From assembly GCA_018665505.1 (NCBI GenBank), contig JABJCS010000152.1, positions 1 to 9,608 of the forward strand: 9,608 bases of DNA, read 5' to 3'. Source of the stretch: Alphaproteobacteria bacterium (GTDB taxonomy: Bacteria > Pseudomonadota > Alphaproteobacteria > UBA8366). Position numbers and translations under genes: made by a program. Position 1 is the stretch's first letter, and each line of letters opens with the position of its first letter. Shown one piece after another: positions 7,126 through 9,608 of this stretch. A model generated the notes under the pieces. The model was given only the letters and a program-made list of their open reading frames with translations, was not told where the DNA came from and did no database searches.

Positions 7126-7168
7126 GGTGACTGACTAAATCACGAGGGGCGTCACCCGTCTAAATCAC
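7126..7168. repeat. Short direct repeats in the convergent intergenic region
   Basis: CTAAATCAC occurs twice, at 7135-7143 and 7160-7168, exactly 25 bases apart. Just before it, GTCGAG is repeated in tandem. GGTGAC (7126-7131) can pair with GTCACC (7151-7156) across a 19-base loop. The interval 7012-7183 separates two convergent genes, where terminators would be expected, but there is no strong GC hairpin with a T-run. Function is unknown; these could be chance or remnants of a small repeat. Confidence 0.4.
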
Positions 7169-7183
7169 CAATGCGTGAGTGGA

Positions 7184-7948
7184 CTAGTCCTTGAGGGTCG
7201 AGAGCGCAGCTTCGGCTTGCTTAAAAGCGTCGCGCCACCTGTTTTTACTCGATTCCAAGATTTTAGGTGGGAATCGCCCAGGACTTTCGAAGGTTTCGCC
7301 GCGAATGTCTGTGGACATCAGTTCGCTGTTCTCGGAGAAGGCGACTTCCGTTATCGGGCGAGAGCGCCGCACTGACAAATGGTGTTTCTTAATGTTTCGC
7401 CAAATTCGGAAAACCCGGCCACGATATGGTAGGTGATATTTTGGTTTGGCCGAATGATAGCGTTTGATGGCGGTGAACCACGATCCGGTTTCATTATGTA
7501 ACGCGGATAAATATTTCGCTCCGTAAGCGACATTGACGCTTGGCTCGAACGCCGATTCAATCGAATCAAATGCATCGCTGTGATGTAGTAAATTTATTTG
7601 CATGCAGCCGACATCGATGTTTCGAGTGCCGCGCCGTTGTAGTTCTTTCACAGCTTCGACGGCCTCGGCTTTACTGTCGTAGTAGCGGCCTTCGTTTTCG
7701 GCCATCACCGTCCAGGGCCAGGCAACAAGCTGGCGGGTTGCTTCGTTACGTCGGCCCGATTCCGCGACGGAAAGTGCTTGTATGAGCGCGTCCGGGACAT
7801 CGCGCATCCGTTCCTCCCTCTGCGCTGCAGTCAGACAATATTTAGTTTCGGCATCGTCTAGATATCCATTCGCATTCGCGTCGTGAATAAGACCGAAATT
7901 CAGGGATATATATCCTGCAGAAAAGAGGAGAAAAGCTTTAAGCTTCAT
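7184..7948 (-). CDS. Exported lytic transglycosylase, SLT domain
   Basis: This enzyme cleaves the MurNAc-GlcNAc bond of peptidoglycan to form 1,6-anhydro ends in the periplasm. The 254-residue protein has a signal-peptide-like start (MKLK, hydrophobic 5-21, possible AxA cleavage after Ala26). The SLT domain runs from about 48 to 185. It shows the catalytic glutamate Glu63 in ALSVAESGR, then WPWTVMAENEGRYYDSKAEA (77-96), the GCMQIN motif (114-119) and NVAYGAKYL (139-147). This arrangement matches a family of small alphaproteobacterial transglycosylases, some linked to flagella or secretion machines, though no such genes are near here. Cys38 and Cys115 may form a disulfide. The tail after 190 is basic, then polar, without recognisable domains. 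Residues 23-34 match an EF-hand loop. The ATG at 7948 has only a weak GGGTG upstream. The stop codon lies inside the palindrome GGACTAGTCC (7181-7190). Confidence 0.88.
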   Translation of the reverse strand: MKLKAFLLFSAGYISLNFGLIHDANANGYLDDAETKYCLTAAQREERMRDVPDALIQALSVAESGRRNEATRQLVAWPWTVMAENEGRYYDSKAEAVEAVKELQRRGTRNIDVGCMQINLLHHSDAFDSIESAFEPSVNVAYGAKYLSALHNETGSWFTAIKRYHSAKPKYHLPYRGRVFRIWRNIKKHHLSVRRSRPITEVAFSENSELMSTDIRGETFESPGRFPPKILESSKNRWRDAFKQAEAALSTLKD

Positions 7949-8186
7949 AAAACACCCGTTGGAGTTCCTTATACCTATAATAAAAGTGGTAACTTTGCAA
8001 TATTGCGAAGTGAATAATATTTGGAATCGTATAAATAACGATTTTATTATTGTGAGAAGTATTTGAGTTGTCGTTTCTTGCGAAACGAAAAAAAACGAAA
8101 CTGCCCGTGATGGCCGTCACTGCGCCCGTATTCCCCAATGGTTAAGTTTAATGACGGTGGCTGTAAAATAAAGGGCGAGGGGAACC
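7949..8186. promoter_or_regulatory. AT-rich divergent regulatory region upstream of transglycosylase and zinc-ribbon genes
   Basis: This interval is strikingly AT-rich between 7970 and 8100 compared with the flanking genes. It contains an 18-base near-perfect palindrome (7993-8010, CTTTGCAATATTGCGAAG, one mismatched pair) around a perfect GCAATATTGC. It also contains the hairpin at 8072-8087, a quasi-palindrome GTGATGGCCGTCAC at 8107-8120, and TATTAT on the minus strand at 7982-7977 as a possible -10 for the transglycosylase. On the plus strand TAAAAT at 8164-8169 could be a -10, but it lies very close to the zinc-ribbon start. The 18-base palindrome sits directly upstream of the possible transglycosylase -10 and is a plausible operator. 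Motifs are seen; functions are inferred. Confidence 0.4.
8072..8101. repeat. Hairpin followed by A-run and a third copy of the arm
   Basis: CGTTTC (8072-8077) and GAAACG (8082-8087) form a perfect 6-bp stem with loop TTGC. Eight A residues (8088-8095) and a further CGAAAC (8096-8101) follow. On the minus strand the T-run lies before the hairpin, and on the plus strand the run is A not T, so this is not a standard intrinsic terminator in either direction. Confidence 0.4.
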
Positions 8187-8372
8187 ATGAAATGTCGCAA
8201 ATGCAATAGGGTCCTCGGATTCGACCAATTAGTCGCGCCAAGTACCGTATTTCGCCGCGAACGGATGATCTCTTCTTATATTTGCCCGCGATGCGGACAT
8301 CGCGAAGTTGCGCAGCCGGAACGTCGGAAGCGCAATATTCCCGTGAATTACGATCGCCGAGTTGCGGTTTAG
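8187..8372 (+). CDS. Small zinc-ribbon protein, function unknown
   Basis: The 61-residue protein carries two CxxC knuckles, Cys3-x2-Cys6 (CRKC) and Cys33-x2-Cys36 (CPRCGHRE), 26 residues apart. This is the pattern of a zinc ribbon that binds one zinc with four cysteines. The remainder is strongly basic (RRER, RRKR, DRR), which suits nucleic-acid or ribonucleoprotein contact, but no specific role can be assigned. A good ribosome binding site, GAGGGG (8177-8182), lies 4 bases before the ATG, which supports a real gene. It ends 4 bases inside the convergent metH gene. The alternative is a chance frame, but two well-spaced CxxC pairs plus the ribosome binding site make that unlikely. Confidence 0.68.
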   Translation: MKCRKCNRVLGFDQLVAPSTVFRRERMISSYICPRCGHREVAQPERRKRNIPVNYDRRVAV

Positions 8373-9608
8373 CGTTCGTATCCGAGATTAGGCGCCAGCC
8401 ATCTTTCTGCGGTGACGAAATCGACCCCCCGCCGTTTCGCGTAATTCTGCACCTGATCCTTGCCGATCCGGCCGACGCCGAAATACTGGGCGTCCGGATG
8501 CGCAAAATAAAACCCCGATACTGCTGCCGTCGGCAACATGGCGAAACTTTCCGTCAGAGTGATTTCGGCATTTTCTTCAGCATCCAGCAAATCGAATAGA
8601 GCCCGTTTTTCCGAATGATCCGGGCAGGCCGGATAGCCCGGTGCCGGCCGAATACCGCGGTAATTCTCCGCGATTAAATCCGCGTTCGCCAATTTCTCCT
8701 CGGGCGCGTATCCCCAAAACTCCTGGCGTACCCGTTCATGCAAATGCTCGGCGAAAGCCTCGGCCAATCTGTCCGCCAGTGCCTTTAGAAGAATATCGCT
8801 GTAGTCGTCGTGATTGGATTGGAATCCGGCCAAATGCGCCTCGATTCCAAGCCCCGACGTGACTGCGAAAGCGCCGATATAATCGGCGATGCCGGTATCT
8901 TTCGGAGCGATGAAGTCAGCGAGACAAAAATTCGCGCGCTCCTCGCGTTTCACCATTTGTTGGCGCAGAAAATGGAAACTTGTTTGCAGCTCGGACCGGT
9001 CGTCGTCGTGGTAAATTTCGACATCGTCTCCAATGGCGTTTGCCGGAAAGAAGCCAATGACGGCGCGAGCCTGCAGCCAATTCTCCGAGACGATTTTCGT
9101 CAACATTTCCTGGGCGTCTTCAAAGAGCTTTTCAGCGGCATCGCCGATTTTCGCATCCTTAAATATCGCGGGATATGTGCCGGCGAGTTCCCATGTGCGG
9201 AAAAATGGCGTCCAATCAATGGTGCGCACGAGTTCGGATAGATCGTAATCCTCGAACTTCTTAACGCCGAGGAAGGTTGGTTTCGGCGGTGTGTATGCGC
9301 GCCAATCCGTGGAGAATCCCCGCGCGCGCGCTGCGGCGAGGGGCAGGCGTTTGCTGCGCGCTTCCTTGCCGGAGTGACCGTCACGAAGGGTTTGATATTC
9401 CGTCTGTGTTTTTTCGAGCAACGGCTCCCGTTGGGTATCGCTCACGAGACTGCTGGCGACACCGACGGCGCGCGAGGCGTCGACGACATGGAGAGTCGGG
9501 CCTTTATAGTTCGGCGCAATCTTGACAGCGGTATGGATTTTCGAGGTCGTCGCACCGCCGATCAGGAGCGGTATGTCGAGGCCGGCGCGTTCCATTTCCG
9601 CGGCAACC
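8369..9608 (-). CDS. metH: Cobalamin-dependent methionine synthase, C-terminal third (cut by window edge)
   Basis: MetH transfers a methyl group from methyltetrahydrofolate to homocysteine through methylcobalamin, making methionine. The window holds the last 413 residues of a protein normally about 1,150-1,230 long. The first part (VAAEMERAGLDIPLLIGGAT onward) is the end of the cobalamin-binding domain and closely resembles E. coli MetH. The reactivation domain follows: IDWTPFFRTWELAGTYPAI, FFPANAIGDDVEIYHDDDR, ADYIGAFAVT and LADRLAEAFAEHLHERVR. The AdoMet-binding motif RPAPGYPACPDHSEK and the ending AERWLAPNLGYER complete it. The conserved Arg-x-x-x-Gly-Tyr pattern that contacts AdoMet is intact, so the enzyme should be reactivable by reductive methylation. 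The cobalamin-binding histidine motif and both substrate domains lie beyond the window. The stop TAA overlaps the TAG of the convergent zinc-ribbon gene. Confidence 0.97.
   Translation of the reverse strand, partial: VAAEMERAGLDIPLLIGGATTSKIHTAVKIAPNYKGPTLHVVDASRAVGVASSLVSDTQREPLLEKTQTEYQTLRDGHSGKEARSKRLPLAAARARGFSTDWRAYTPPKPTFLGVKKFEDYDLSELVRTIDWTPFFRTWELAGTYPAIFKDAKIGDAAEKLFEDAQEMLTKIVSENWLQARAVIGFFPANAIGDDVEIYHDDDRSELQTSFHFLRQQMVKREERANFCLADFIAPKDTGIADYIGAFAVTSGLGIEAHLAGFQSNHDDYSDILLKALADRLAEAFAEHLHERVRQEFWGYAPEEKLANADLIAENYRGIRPAPGYPACPDHSEKRALFDLLDAEENAEITLTESFAMLPTAAVSGFYFAHPDAQYFGVGRIGKDQVQNYAKRRGVDFVTAERWLAPNLGYER

Noticed and set aside
8072..8095. Intrinsic terminator at the CGTTTC/GAAACG hairpin
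   Set aside because: The homopolymer run is on the wrong side for either strand: A residues follow on the plus strand, and the T-run precedes the stem on the minus strand. The element also lies between divergent, not convergent, genes.
8047..8505. A 152-codon minus-strand frame spanning the AT-rich region, the zinc-ribbon gene and the metH end
   Set aside because: It overlaps two better supported genes and the translation has no coherent domain.
1..9608. Mobile element, CRISPR array, prophage, toxin-antitoxin pair or defence island
   Set aside because: No transposase, integrase, regularly spaced repeats, terminal inverted repeats, phage genes or recognisable defence domains were seen. The gene content is housekeeping and accessory metabolism.

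Overview
The window looks like an ordinary chromosomal stretch from a free-living alphaproteobacterium, probably of the Rhodospirillales type. That is inferred from the moderately high GC content, the UvrD N-terminus, the MetH similarity and several typical alphaproteobacterial families: an inactive S1C-PDZ protein, an 'NY-x-W' N-terminal GGDEF protein, and a short SLT protein with the GCMQIN motif. There are no rRNA or tRNA genes, no insertion sequence, no CRISPR array and no phage genes. Coding density is high, and every gene is intact except the two cut by the window edges.

Layout. 1-506 (-) is the N-terminal part of a UvrD/PcrA-type helicase, with a very strong extended -10 promoter placed so close to the ATG that the mRNA may be leaderless. 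621-1640 (+) is an exported HtrA/S1C-PDZ protein whose catalytic triad appears to be lost. It is convergent with, and overlaps by 4 bases, a CLC-type chloride channel/transporter with two CBS domains (1637-3409, -). Upstream of CLC on the same strand are a GGDEF diguanylate cyclase (3485-4570, -) and a hot-dog acyl-CoA thioesterase (4640-5140, -). The gaps of 75 and 69 bases and the lack of an obvious terminator make a three-gene transcription unit possible. Divergent from the thioesterase is a 569-residue, single-TM, mostly periplasmic protein that I cannot assign to a family (5302-7011, +).

The right part holds a small exported lytic transglycosylase (7184-7948, -), an AT-rich regulatory interval with palindromes (7949-8186), a 61-residue zinc-ribbon protein (8187-8372, +), and the C-terminal third of cobalamin-dependent methionine synthase MetH (8369-9608, -). 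The zinc-ribbon and MetH genes again overlap tail-to-tail by 4 bases.

The genes do not form one obvious pathway: DNA repair, envelope quality control or scaffolding, anion transport, c-di-GMP signalling, thioester hydrolysis, peptidoglycan cleavage and methionine synthesis sit side by side. I found no convincing new multi-gene system. The points most worth a second look are the dead-protease PDZ protein, the CLC protein lacking the internal proton glutamate, the EF-hand-like loop at the signal-peptide junction of the transglycosylase, the unassigned 569-residue protein, and the inferred leaderless uvrD transcript.
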